A DNA stretch of 64,000 bases, from NCBI RefSeq assembly GCF_049800775.1, contig NZ_JBNAFR010000006.1, forward strand, positions 185,866-249,865, given 5' to 3'. A program made the translations under genes and the position numbers. The notes below the pieces were generated by a model. The model was given only the letters and a program-made list of their open reading frames with translations. It was not told the origin of the DNA and made no database searches. This DNA comes from Dinoroseobacter sp049800775 (GTDB taxonomy: Bacteria > Pseudomonadota > Alphaproteobacteria > Rhodobacterales > Rhodobacteraceae). Below are positions 9,444-18,481 of the stretch, in pieces (within the stretch, counting starts at the first letter, position 1; every line of letters starts with the position of its first letter).

Positions 9444-10859
9444 TCAGACCTCGTTCTCGCTGTCTTGCGGCTCCACATGGGCGACCCGCGCGCCGGATTT
9501 GGTCGAGGTCACGACGTTCAGCGACTTGAGCTTGCGGTGAAGCGCCGAGCGCTCCATCCCGACAAAGGCCGCCGTACGCGAGATATTCCCGCCAAAGCGG
9601 TTGATCTGCGTCATCAGGTATTCGCGTTCGAATAGCTCGCGCGCCTCGCGCAGGGGCAAAGTCGCCAAGGTGCCGGACACGACGCCCGTCCCGCCCGGTT
9701 CTTCCGAACCGCCGGAGCTCGGCAGTTCATCGGGCTCGATCGGGCCATCCGCATTGCCGAGGATCAGCACCCGCTCGATCACGTTCTTGAGCTGCCGCAC
9801 ATTTCCCGGCCAGATCATCGTCTGCAACATCGCCTCGGCCTCGGTGCCCAGATCGCGGTTCGGCAGGCCCTGGCTCTCGTTGAAATGTTCGATGAAATGG
9901 CGCGCGAGCACCGGGATATCCTCGCGCCGTTCCCCGAGCGACGGCACGGCAATCGGCACAACGTTCAGCCGGTGATAGAGCTCCTGGCGGAACCGGCCCG
10001 AGCTGACAGCCTCTTCGAGATTGGCGGTCGAGGATGAAATCACCCGCAAATCGACCTTGATCTTCTGGTTCCCGCCGACCCGTTCGAACTGCTGATCGAC
10101 CAGCACCCGCAGGATCTTGGACTGGGTGCCGGCGGGCATGTCCGCCACTTCGTCGAGAAAGATCACTCCGCCATCGGCCAGCTCCAAGAGGCCCTTCTCG
10201 ATCGACTTGTCCGCGCCCTCGCGCCCAAACAGCACATCCTCCATCCGGTCCGCCTCGATCGCGGCGGAGTTCACGGTGATGAAGGGGCCCGATGCGCGGT
10301 TCGAATTGGCGTGGATATAGCGGGCCGCGACCTCCTTGCCGCTGCCCGACGGGCCGGTCAGCATCACGCGACCATTGGACCGGGTCACCTTGTCGAGCTG
10401 GCTGCGCAGGGTTTTCATCGCCGCCGACGTGCCGAGCAGATCGGTGGAGACCGGCCCCTGACGTTTCAGCTCGGCGTTTTCGCGGCGCAGCTTCGAGGTC
10501 TCCATCGCCCGCTTCACTACCAGCAGCAACTGATCGATATTGAAGGGCTTTTCAATGAAGTCATAGGCCCCCTGCTTGATCGCGGCGACGGCGATTTCGA
10601 TATTGCCGTGACCGGAAATGATCACGATGGGGATCTCCGGACGCTCGCGTTTGACCTTCACGAGGATGTCGATGCCATCCATGCTCGAATCCTTGAGCCA
10701 GATATCGAGGATCATCAGCCCGGGGGGCTGGGCCTCGATCTGGGCCATGCAATCCTCGGCATTTCCAACCGTGCGAGTGGCGTAGCCTTCGTCCTGCAGG
10801 ATGTCCGAGACAAGCTCCCGGATGTCTTTTTCGTCGTCGATGATCAGTATGTCGGTCAT
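9444..10859 (-). CDS. ntrX: Nitrogen-related response regulator NtrX
   Basis: A 471-aa NtrC-family response regulator. The receiver domain has the acidic pocket DDE and the predicted phospho-acceptor Asp52 (MILDIWLKD). The AAA+ domain has Walker A GPSGSGKE and Walker B VIFLDEVAD. A Fis-type helix-turn-helix closes the C-terminus (ISRTAAFVGMERSALHRKL). The GAFTGA loop that contacts sigma-54 is absent: the region reads LFGREGADKSIEKGLLE. This is typical for NtrX and argues for sigma-70-type activation or repression. It overlaps ntrY by 4 bp. In relatives NtrYX is linked to nitrogen metabolism, redox and envelope control. Confidence 0.95.
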   Translation of the reverse strand: MTDILIIDDEKDIRELVSDILQDEGYATRTVGNAEDCMAQIEAQPPGLMILDIWLKDSSMDGIDILVKVKRERPEIPIVIISGHGNIEIAVAAIKQGAYDFIEKPFNIDQLLLVVKRAMETSKLRRENAELKRQGPVSTDLLGTSAAMKTLRSQLDKVTRSNGRVMLTGPSGSGKEVAARYIHANSNRASGPFITVNSAAIEADRMEDVLFGREGADKSIEKGLLELADGGVIFLDEVADMPAGTQSKILRVLVDQQFERVGGNQKIKVDLRVISSSTANLEEAVSSGRFRQELYHRLNVVPIAVPSLGERREDIPVLARHFIEHFNESQGLPNRDLGTEAEAMLQTMIWPGNVRQLKNVIERVLILGNADGPIEPDELPSSGGSEEPGGTGVVSGTLATLPLREARELFEREYLMTQINRFGGNISRTAAFVGMERSALHRKLKSLNVVTSTKSGARVAHVEPQDSENEV

Positions 10860-13174
10860 GCTGTTTCGATCTTTTTATTGGGCGTGTCTGTCGTGGAAGG
10901 GTCTGCATCCGTGGCGGCTGGCGGTGGATGGCAGGGCAAGCGGATCAGGGCCTCGGCCCCGGGCGGATCACCGGGGGCGAAGGGCGGCGCGGTCACAAGC
11001 TCGAGCGTGCCCTGATGCTCTTCGATGATCTTGCGCACGATGGGCAGGCCGAGGCCCGTGCCCTTGTCGCGCGTGGTCACATAAGGCTCGAACAGCTTGG
11101 CCGGATTGTCGGGCAGACCGATGCCGTTATCGGCGATCCGCAACTCCGCCTCGCGACCATGGGTTCGCAATTGCACGCGAATTTCGCCCGGGCGCGTATC
11201 GCCGGAATTGCCTGACAAGCGGCTCTCGATGGCCTCGCCCGCATTCTTCAGAAGGTTGGTCAGCGCCTGGCTCAGCAGCGTGGGATCCAGCTCGGCGCGC
11301 ACGGGGTCCTGGGCGATCTCGGTGACAAAGCGGGTATCGGGCTGGGCCACCTGTTGCAGCAGCACCGCGTCCCGCACCAGATTGGCCAGATCGGTCTCGG
11401 CGGTCTCCGGTTCGGGCATGCGCGCGAATTTCGAGAACTCGTCCACGATCCGACGCAGGTCATTGGTCTGCCGGATCACCACATCGCTGAGCTCCACCAG
11501 CGCGGGACCATCCTCGCCCAGCTTGGGGCCAAACTTGCGCTTCATCCGCTCGGCAGAGAGCTGGATCGGCGTCAGCGGGTTCTTGATCTCATGGGCGATG
11601 CGCCGGGCCACGTCCCCCCAGGCCGCCATACGCTGGGCCGATGCCAGATCGGTCACGTCGTCAAAGGCGATCACGTAGCCCTCGAGCATGTCATCGGTGT
11701 TGGCCCGCCGCGCCATCCGCACCAGCAGGCTTTCCGAGCGGCCCTGTCGGCTGAGCACGATCTCCTGCTGGGTGACGTCGCGATTGCCGAATTGCAGCCG
11801 GTCAAAGAGCTCGGCGAACTCGGGCACGACCTGTCGCAGCTTGCGGCCACTGGCGCCGTCCTCCTCGAGCCCGAGCATGGTCGTGGCCGAGCGGTTCATG
11901 AATTCCACCTTGCCGTCCGGATCGAGACCGATCACCCCCGCCGTGACCGAACCCAGCACGGAATCGAACAGTCGCCGGCGGCTTTCGATCTGGCTGGTGT
12001 TGTCCAGAAGCGCGTCGCGCTGCCCCTTGAGCTGCCGTGTCATCTGGTTGAAGAGCCGTCCCAGCATGGCGATCTCGTCATCGCCCGTCTGCTCGGGGAC
12101 CTTCACGTCGAGATCCCCTGCTCCGACCCGTTGCGCCGCGCCCGCCAGACGCCCGACCGGTCGCGCGAGCCGCTCGGCGAACCAGAGCCCCAGCCAGATC
12201 GATGCGATGATCAGCACCACCGCGAACCCGATATAGAGCAGCCCGAAATCAAAGAGGAGCCGCCCCCGATCGCTCTCCAACTGGTTGAAAAGCTGCACGG
12301 TTTCCTGCGTGTCATCGAGCAGGGTCAGGATCTGCCCGTCCACGTCGCGGCTAACATAGAGATAGCGGTCCACATGGCGGCGCAGCTTGATCAGGGCGCG
12401 GAACTCGTTGTTCGGCCAGTCCTCGATCACCACCGGAATGCTGCTATCGGCGGCGGCCATCTGCTCCAGCGTGGGTTGCTCGAAATCGAACAGGTAGCTG
12501 CGCTCGCCCCGCACGCGGATCTCGCCCAGACTGTTGACGATATAGGCCTCGCGCAGGCCCCGCTGTACCCGGCCCTGCCCCTGCGCCAAAAGCTGGCGCA
12601 GGTCGCCATCGCTGAGAAAGACCCGCTCCACTCGGGCGCGGTCGAGGAAGGCCGCGAGCGCCGAGGTGTCGATCTGCAACTGGACCCGTTTTTCCTGTTC
12701 ATAGGCCTCTGCCGCCGAAAGCGACGCGCCCAGAACCCGCTGGACCCGGTCCGAGAACCAGCCCTCCAACCCGAAATTCACCGTGATCGTGGCAAAAACC
12801 GCGACCAGAACCGTGGGCACGAGGGCCACGATGGCGAAGACGCCCGTCAGGCGCAGGTGCAGCCGCGAGCCCGCCGAGCGCGCCCGCCGCGCGGCGATCA
12901 TCCGCGCCACCCGCTGCAGCACGAGCGCCGCGAGGACCAGAACATAGACGAAATCGGCGAGGATCACGATCCGGAGCGAGGTGGCATCGGCCCCCTGATC
13001 AAGTGGGCCCAGCACAAGGAAGGTCGCGACCGCCAGCACTGGCGCCAGGGCCACCATGCCGAAGGTGGTCCAGGTCTGCACCGCGCGGAGGGACACGTAT
13101 TGCGCCATCCAACGACTTACATATCGCCCAGGGGCTGCTCGCACGTTTCCTCGATCCATGGGGCTTCGCCCCAA
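10856..13174 (-). CDS. ntrY: Sensor histidine kinase NtrY
   Basis: A 772-aa membrane histidine kinase that partners NtrX. In order it has two or three N-terminal membrane segments, a periplasmic or loop region of about 150 residues, a further membrane segment near residue 300, a HAMP domain, a PAS domain, a HisKA box with the phospho-histidine in RRIAHEIKNPLTP, and a HATPase domain (NLLKNAGEA, DNGIGLP, GTGLGLPIV). Length and order are typical. The start is uncertain: ATGs at 13159 and 13108 are also possible, and the last (MAQYVSLRAVQ) would remove an arginine-rich leader. It overlaps ntrX and lies 37 bp after ntrC. Confidence 0.94.
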   Translation of the reverse strand: MGRSPMDRGNVRAAPGRYVSRWMAQYVSLRAVQTWTTFGMVALAPVLAVATFLVLGPLDQGADATSLRIVILADFVYVLVLAALVLQRVARMIAARRARSAGSRLHLRLTGVFAIVALVPTVLVAVFATITVNFGLEGWFSDRVQRVLGASLSAAEAYEQEKRVQLQIDTSALAAFLDRARVERVFLSDGDLRQLLAQGQGRVQRGLREAYIVNSLGEIRVRGERSYLFDFEQPTLEQMAAADSSIPVVIEDWPNNEFRALIKLRRHVDRYLYVSRDVDGQILTLLDDTQETVQLFNQLESDRGRLLFDFGLLYIGFAVVLIIASIWLGLWFAERLARPVGRLAGAAQRVGAGDLDVKVPEQTGDDEIAMLGRLFNQMTRQLKGQRDALLDNTSQIESRRRLFDSVLGSVTAGVIGLDPDGKVEFMNRSATTMLGLEEDGASGRKLRQVVPEFAELFDRLQFGNRDVTQQEIVLSRQGRSESLLVRMARRANTDDMLEGYVIAFDDVTDLASAQRMAAWGDVARRIAHEIKNPLTPIQLSAERMKRKFGPKLGEDGPALVELSDVVIRQTNDLRRIVDEFSKFARMPEPETAETDLANLVRDAVLLQQVAQPDTRFVTEIAQDPVRAELDPTLLSQALTNLLKNAGEAIESRLSGNSGDTRPGEIRVQLRTHGREAELRIADNGIGLPDNPAKLFEPYVTTRDKGTGLGLPIVRKIIEEHQGTLELVTAPPFAPGDPPGAEALIRLPCHPPPAATDADPSTTDTPNKKIETA

Positions 13175-13211
13175 TGCGACCGTGCCTTGATTGACACGCT
13201 ATGTTGCGCTT

Positions 13212-14576
13212 TTACATCAACTTGCGGCGGCGTGTCACCTGAATATCCAGATCCGTGATCTTCTTGCGCAAAGTATTGCGATTAATTCCGAGCAGAGAGG
13301 CACATTTCGCCTGATTTCCGCCGGTTGCATCCAGAGCGATCTCGATGAGCGGGGTCTCTACCTCGCGCAGGATCCGCTGATAGAGACCCGGGGGAGGCAA
13401 AACCCCGCCATGCAGATCGAAATACCGGCGCAGGTGCTTTTCGACCGAGGCGCTCAGCTTGTCCGCCTCGCCGCCGCCCATCAGCGGCTCGATGGCGGGC
13501 TGGCTGCCCAGCACCAGTTCCACATCGCCGCGCCCGATCTCGTCTTCCTGCGCGGTGATCACAAGCCGCTTCATGGCATTCTCAAGCTGGCGCACATTGC
13601 CCGGCCAGGAATAGGCGCGCACCATGTCGCTCGCGGCATCCGACAGCCGCTTGAGCGGCTGGCCGTCCCGTTCGGCCCGGGACAGGAAATGGCTCGCCAG
13701 CAGCGGGATGTCATCCACCCGCTCACGCAGGGAGGGCACGTTGATCGTCACACCGCCCAGCCGGTAGAACAGGTCCTGACGGAAAATCCCGCTCTCCATC
13801 TTTTGCATCAGGTCCTTTTGGCTGGTGGACATGATCCGCGGAGCGTTGTCGCCAAAGGTGTCGAGCATCCGCACGATGCGCCCCTGGGCGTCGTCATCCA
13901 GATCGCCCACCTCGTCAAAGAGGATCGAGCCCCCGCGCGCCCGCGCCACGAGGGTCGAGGGGCCATCGGCGCCCGCCAGATCCGCCGCCCCGGCCACCAC
14001 GAAGGGCAGCGAGCGCCGGTCCGAGAAGTCGTGGATCGCCCGCGCGATCAGGCTTTTGCCCGTGCCGCTCTCGCCGGTGATCATCACCGGCAGATCCGTG
14101 TTCATGACCCGCGCCACCAGACGGTAGAGCGCCTGCATCTGCGGGGTCCGCCCCACCAGCGGCAGATCCTCGCTCGCGGTTTCGGAATTCATCTTTGGCG
14201 GGGGGGCGCGGCGCTTGACCTCCAGGGCCCGGGCCGCCCGCTTCATCAGGTCCGGCAGGTCGAAGGGCTTGGGCAGATAGTCATAGGCCTCGGCCTCGGC
14301 GGCCTGGATGGCGGTCATGATCGTGTTCTGCGCCGAGATCACGATCACCGGCAGACCGGGCCGCGCCTCGGTGATCTTGGGCAGCGTGTCGAGCCCATTG
14401 CCGTCGGGCATCACCACATCGGAGATCACCAGATCCCCCTTCCCCTCTTCGACCCAGCGCATCAGCGTCATCAGGCTCGAGGTGGCGTGCACTTTGCACC
14501 CCGCGCGGGTCAGGGCCTGGGTCAGCACGGTGCGGATCGTGCGATCATCATCGGCGACAAGGACAGTTCCATCCAT
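13212..14576 (-). CDS. ntrC: Nitrogen regulator NtrC (sigma-70-type, no GAFTGA)
   Basis: A 454-aa response regulator for nitrogen limitation. The receiver domain has DDD and Asp53 (LVISDVVMPDG). The AAA+ domain has Walker A GESGTGKS (about residues 165-172) and Walker B SILFDEVGDL. The C-terminal Fis-type helix-turn-helix includes CASLLGINRNTLRKKI. Between the Walker motifs the usual GAFTGA loop is missing; the stretch reads FVVAGAADLAGADGPSTL. Rhodobacter capsulatus NtrC has the same deletion and activates the housekeeping RNA polymerase instead of sigma-54, so the same mode is expected here. It overlaps ntrB by one base. Confidence 0.96.
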   Translation of the reverse strand: MDGTVLVADDDRTIRTVLTQALTRAGCKVHATSSLMTLMRWVEEGKGDLVISDVVMPDGNGLDTLPKITEARPGLPVIVISAQNTIMTAIQAAEAEAYDYLPKPFDLPDLMKRAARALEVKRRAPPPKMNSETASEDLPLVGRTPQMQALYRLVARVMNTDLPVMITGESGTGKSLIARAIHDFSDRRSLPFVVAGAADLAGADGPSTLVARARGGSILFDEVGDLDDDAQGRIVRMLDTFGDNAPRIMSTSQKDLMQKMESGIFRQDLFYRLGGVTINVPSLRERVDDIPLLASHFLSRAERDGQPLKRLSDAASDMVRAYSWPGNVRQLENAMKRLVITAQEDEIGRGDVELVLGSQPAIEPLMGGGEADKLSASVEKHLRRYFDLHGGVLPPPGLYQRILREVETPLIEIALDATGGNQAKCASLLGINRNTLRKKITDLDIQVTRRRKLM

Positions 14577-15649
14577 CAGGAGGTCTCCTCACTTCGGGGG
14601 GCGACAGGAAGGGAAATGCGGAACACGGTGCGGCCCGGGACGCTGTCCACGGCGATCCAGCCATCATGTTCCGAGATGATTTTTGACACCAGTGCGAGGC
14701 CAAGGCCTGTGCCGTTCTCGCGGCCGGAGACAAAGGGTTCGAAGACATCGGATTCGATGTCCGGTGGCAGGCCCGGACCATCATCGATGATCTCGATCTG
14801 CAGCGGCACGGTGCCCCCGGACCCATCCTTGCGGCGCAAGCGCAGGGAAAGCTCGTAAAAGGTCCGGATCCGGATCTTGCCGCCGGGTTTGCTCGCCTCG
14901 GCGGCGTTCTTCAGCAGGTTGAGAAAAACCTGCAACAGCTGGTCCCCATCCGCATAGGTCGAGGGCAGCGAGGGGTCGTATTCCTCGGTGATCGAGACAT
15001 GGGCCCCGAAGCCGACTACGGCGGATTTCCGGGCCCGCTCAAGAACATCGTGGATATTCACAGGCTTGCGCGCGGGCGGGCGGAGGTTGCCGAACTGCTC
15101 CACCTGTTCCAGCAGCTTCACGATCCGGTGGCTTTCGGCCACGATCAGATCCGTCAGTTCCCGGTCCTCGGTGCTCAGGTTCATGCTCAGAAGCTGCGCG
15201 GCCCCGGTGATGCCAGCCAGTGGGTTCTTGATCTCATGGGCCAGCATCTCGGCCATGCCGATGGCCGATTTCGCCGCCGTCTTGGACTGGATCGAGCGAC
15301 CGAGCCGCCCGGCAATCTCGCGCGGCTCCAGCAGCAGAAGCACGAGGTTGGGATTGTCCACCAGCGGGCTGACCTGGATGTTGCAAAGCACCGGCGGGCG
15401 CTCGCCCGTGCCCACATCCACGTCATTGATGAACAGCGGCGAGAGGTTGGTGCGCACCCGGGCAAACGCGTCCTCCAGCGGCGCGTCGACCATCAGCTTG
15501 TCCCAGATCGGCATGTCCAGAAGGCTGCGCAAAGAGCCATTCATGAAATTCTCGGCGGCCGGGTTGAGATCGAGGATCTTGTTGTCCCCCGACAGGATCA
15601 GCGCCGGGATCGGCAGCGAAATCCAGAGCGCCTGCGTGCGATTGGTCAT
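14576..15649 (-). CDS. ntrB: Nitrogen sensor kinase NtrB
   Basis: A 357-aa soluble histidine kinase/phosphatase that controls NtrC phosphorylation, normally in response to PII proteins. It has an N-terminal PAS domain (PALILSGDNKILDLNPAAE), a HisKA box (MLAHEIKNPLAGITGAAQL) and a HATPase domain (NLLKNAAEA, DDGPGLP, GTGLGLALV). There are no membrane segments. Its ATG overlaps the dusB stop and its stop overlaps the ntrC start, so dusB-ntrB-ntrC form one coupled unit. Confidence 0.96.
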   Translation of the reverse strand: MTNRTQALWISLPIPALILSGDNKILDLNPAAENFMNGSLRSLLDMPIWDKLMVDAPLEDAFARVRTNLSPLFINDVDVGTGERPPVLCNIQVSPLVDNPNLVLLLLEPREIAGRLGRSIQSKTAAKSAIGMAEMLAHEIKNPLAGITGAAQLLSMNLSTEDRELTDLIVAESHRIVKLLEQVEQFGNLRPPARKPVNIHDVLERARKSAVVGFGAHVSITEEYDPSLPSTYADGDQLLQVFLNLLKNAAEASKPGGKIRIRTFYELSLRLRRKDGSGGTVPLQIEIIDDGPGLPPDIESDVFEPFVSGRENGTGLGLALVSKIISEHDGWIAVDSVPGRTVFRISLPVAPRSEETS

Positions 15650-16647
15650 GCGGCCACCTGTGCGGGCGCGGCCTCGGTCAGGGCCGCCGGGATCAGGCGC
15701 AGGGCCTCTGCGGGGCGGGTCTCGGTCAAGAGCGCGCGGCGCAGCGCCTTGGGCGTCTCGAGCCCGTCGGCCCGCGCCTCCATGTACCAGCCGAGGTGTT
15801 TGCGCGCGGTCTTGAGGCCCAGCTCGCTGCCGTAAAAGGACAGCATCGCCTCCAGATGGCGCGACACGAGATCGATCAGATCCTGCCCTTCGGGCTGCGC
15901 GGGTGCGGCCGTGCCATAGAGCGCGGCAGAGATGTCAGCGAGCTTCCAGGGTTGGCCCTGCGCCCCGCGCCCGACCATCAGCCCGTCCGCACCGGACAGA
16001 TCCCGGGCCTGACGCGCGGTTTCGATATCGACAATATCGCCATTGGCGATCACGGGGATCGACACGGCCTCTTTGACGGCGGCAATCGCGGCCCAGTCGG
16101 CGGATCCCTTGTAGAACTGGCACCGGGTTCGGCCATGGATCGTGATCATGGCGATCCCGGCGGCCTCGGCGCGGCGCGCAAGCTCCGGCGCGTTCAGGCT
16201 TCCTTCATCCCAGCCGAGCCGGGTTTTCAGGGTCACAGGGACATCCACGGCAGCCACAACCGCCTCGATCAGGCTCAGCGCATGGTCGAGATCCCGCATC
16301 AGGGCCGAGCCCGAAGCGCCGTTGACCACCTTCTTGGCCGGACAGCCCATGTTGATGTCGATGACCCGTGCGCCCTGATCGGCCACGAAACGGGCAGCCT
16401 CGCCCATCCAATAGGCCTCGCGCCCGGCAAGTTGCACCGAGGTGGCCTGCGCGCCGCAGCCCAGCTCGGCCCGCGCGCGGGAGCTTTCCTTGCCCTGCAC
16501 CATCTCCTGGCTGGCAACCATCTCGGAGACCACGAGCCCAGCCCCGAACTCCGCCACGATGGCGCGGAAGGGCAGATCTGTGATTCCCGCCATGGGCGCG
16601 AGGAGGACCGGGTGAGTCAACCGGCTTTCTGCCAAGATAACAGTCAA
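15646..16647 (-). CDS. dusB: tRNA-dihydrouridine synthase DusB (NifR3)
   Basis: A 333-aa FMN-dependent TIM-barrel enzyme that reduces uridine in the tRNA D-loop. Visible motifs are LLAPMAGITDLPFR at the N-terminus, the catalytic-cysteine region NMGCPAKKV and TIHGRTR for tRNA/FMN contact. The start is a TTG. No in-frame ATG precedes the essential LAPM motif, so TTG or an unseen alternative is required. It is the first gene of the ntr operon, the position that gave it the historical name nifR3 in Rhodobacter. It is divergent from ispDF. Confidence 0.95.
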   Translation of the reverse strand: MTVILAESRLTHPVLLAPMAGITDLPFRAIVAEFGAGLVVSEMVASQEMVQGKESSRARAELGCGAQATSVQLAGREAYWMGEAARFVADQGARVIDINMGCPAKKVVNGASGSALMRDLDHALSLIEAVVAAVDVPVTLKTRLGWDEGSLNAPELARRAEAAGIAMITIHGRTRCQFYKGSADWAAIAAVKEAVSIPVIANGDIVDIETARQARDLSGADGLMVGRGAQGQPWKLADISAALYGTAAPAQPEGQDLIDLVSRHLEAMLSFYGSELGLKTARKHLGWYMEARADGLETPKALRRALLTETRPAEALRLIPAALTEAAPAQVAA

Positions 16648-16844
16648 ACGATTAATCCTTGTGCATGCCCTATTCCGGTAACTCGTTTAACGATTTCCCG
16701 CAACGCCCCCGGATTGATCTTGTGGGCAAAAAACAGCGTCTGCTTAATTTTTGCGCGGAAAACCTCCGAACTCCGCTTCAGGATTGCACCTTGAGGCGCA
16801 GCGACTTACCAACGGAGCGAATTCCTAGGCGAGAAGAGCACGAT

Positions 16845-17996
16845 TTGACGCCCGATGTTACGGCCATTCTTGTCGCGGCGGGGCGCGGCACACGCGCGGG
16901 GGACGGGATCGCGAAGCAGTGGCGCCCGCTCGCCGGGCGGCGTGTGATCGATTGGACCCTCGCTGCGTTTGATGCGGTGCCGGAGATCTGCGAGATCGTC
17001 GTGGTGCTGCATCCGGACGACATGGACCTTGCCTGCAGCCTGCGGGCAGTGACCCCGATCCGGGTTGTCGCGGGGGGTAAGCGTCGCGATCAATCGGTCG
17101 CTAACGCGCTGACAAGTCTGGACAAACTTGATGCGGATCCCGTGCTGATCCATGATGCCGCGCGCCCGATGGTGCCCGCAGATCTGATCGCCCGGGTGAT
17201 TGCTGCCGTGCGCCGGACCGGGGCCGCGGCCCCGGCCCTGCCGGTGGTCGATGCCCTCTGGACCGGGGCCGAGGATCAGGTCACGGGGATGCAGGATCGC
17301 ACCGGGCTCTACCGCGCGCAGACGCCGCAGGGCTTCCGCCTCGGGCTGATCCGCGCGGCGCATCTGAACCATGACGCCGCCGCCGCGGACGATGTGGAGA
17401 TTGCCCGCGCCGCCGGGCATCCTGTCACGATCGTGGCGGGCGATGAGACGAATTTCAAGATTACCTATCCGCAGGACTTCGCACGGGCCGAAGCGCTGCT
17501 GGGGGAAAGGCAAGCGATGGATATACGAACAGGCAATGGCTATGACGTGCACCGGTTCGGCCCCGGGGACGCGGTCATCCTCTGCGGGGTCGAAATCCCC
17601 CATGACCGGAGCCTGATGGGCCATTCCGATGCGGATGTCGGCATGCATGCGGTGACGGATGCGATCTACGGCGCGCTGGGGGATGGGGATATCGGGCAAC
17701 ACTTCCCGCCGAGCGACCCGCAATGGAAGGGTGCCGCCTCGGAGATCTTTCTGAAACACGCGGTGGCTCTGGCGGCGGAGCGCGGCTACAGCATCACCCA
17801 TATGGATTGCACGCTGGTCTGTGAGCGCCCGAAGATCGGCCCGCATCATGCTGTGATGAAAGCGAAAATGGCGGAATTTATGGGGCTTTCCCCGGATCAG
17901 GTGAGCGTCAAGGCAACCACCTCGGAACGGCTCGGCTTCACCGGCCGCGAGGAGGGTATTGCGGCGCTGGCCACCGTGACCCTGTTGCGCCCATGA
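16845..17996 (+). CDS. ispDF: Bifunctional IspD-IspF fusion (MEP isoprenoid pathway)
   Basis: A 383-aa bifunctional enzyme of the MEP pathway. The N-terminal IspD half (cytidylyltransferase) has AAGRGTRAG and IAKQWRPL and the HDAARP motif. The C-terminal IspF half (MEcPP synthase) starts at Met225 (base 17517) with GNGYDVHRF and contains HSDADVGMHAVTDAI. Such fusions are common in alphaproteobacteria. The start is assigned to a TTG at 16845, where homology to IspD begins and GAGAAG lies upstream; the longer open frame from 16659 would add about 60 non-homologous residues. A GGAAAGG stretch just before Met225 looks like a ribosome-binding site. It overlaps pgpA by 4 bp. Confidence 0.93.
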   Translation: MTPDVTAILVAAGRGTRAGDGIAKQWRPLAGRRVIDWTLAAFDAVPEICEIVVVLHPDDMDLACSLRAVTPIRVVAGGKRRDQSVANALTSLDKLDADPVLIHDAARPMVPADLIARVIAAVRRTGAAAPALPVVDALWTGAEDQVTGMQDRTGLYRAQTPQGFRLGLIRAAHLNHDAAAADDVEIARAAGHPVTIVAGDETNFKITYPQDFARAEALLGERQAMDIRTGNGYDVHRFGPGDAVILCGVEIPHDRSLMGHSDADVGMHAVTDAIYGALGDGDIGQHFPPSDPQWKGAASEIFLKHAVALAAERGYSITHMDCTLVCERPKIGPHHAVMKAKMAEFMGLSPDQVSVKATTSERLGFTGREEGIAALATVTLLRP

Positions 17997-18481
17997 GCCG
18001 GATGATCGCAACCGTATTCGGCGTTGGCCTGATGAAACCTGCCCCGGGGACATGGGGTTCGCTGGCCGCCCTGCCCCTCGCCTGGGCCATCCATACGCTG
18101 GGCGGTTTTCCGGCCCTGGCGATTGCCACCCTGGCGGTTTGCGCCCTTGGCTGGTGGGCCACGGCGGAGGCGACACGGGGCGCTGCGGATCACGACCCGT
18201 CCGAGATCGTGATCGACGAGGTAGCCGGGCAATGGATCGCGCTCTGGCCCGTTTCGGCCGGGGCATGGCATGTGGGGGCCGAAATCTCGGCGCTCTGGCC
18301 CGGATGGATCGCGGCCTTCGTTTTCTTCCGATTGTTCGACATTTGGAAACCCGGCCCCGTGGGTTGGGCCGACAAGCGCCATGACGCAGCGGGCGTCATG
18401 CTCGACGATATCGTGGCTGGCGTGATGGCGGCCATCTGTGTCGCGGTGCTCGCCTTTCTGGCCCATGTGGTGCTGATTTGA
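17993..18481 (+). CDS. pgpA: Phosphatidylglycerophosphatase A
   Basis: A 162-aa membrane enzyme that dephosphorylates phosphatidylglycerol phosphate to phosphatidylglycerol. Visible PgpA motifs are GLMKPAPGTWGSLAALP at the N-terminus, DPSEIVIDEVAGQW in the middle and the C-terminal FDIWKPGPVGWADKR followed by the DDIVAG segment. Three or four membrane segments are evident. It overlaps ispDF by 4 bp and the next gene by 4 bp, so the three are translationally coupled. Confidence 0.95.
   Translation: MSRMIATVFGVGLMKPAPGTWGSLAALPLAWAIHTLGGFPALAIATLAVCALGWWATAEATRGAADHDPSEIVIDEVAGQWIALWPVSAGAWHVGAEISALWPGWIAAFVFFRLFDIWKPGPVGWADKRHDAAGVMLDDIVAGVMAAICVAVLAFLAHVVLI

Noticed and set aside
11354..13258. 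Long open frame (634 codons) on the plus strand opposite ntrY
   Set aside because: It is a mirror of the GC-rich ntrY gene, rich in Arg, His and Gln, with no domain and no ribosome-binding site.
13191..14858. Long open frame (555 codons) on the plus strand opposite ntrC
   Set aside because: Antisense shadow with low-complexity Arg/His composition; ntrC on the other strand has all motifs.
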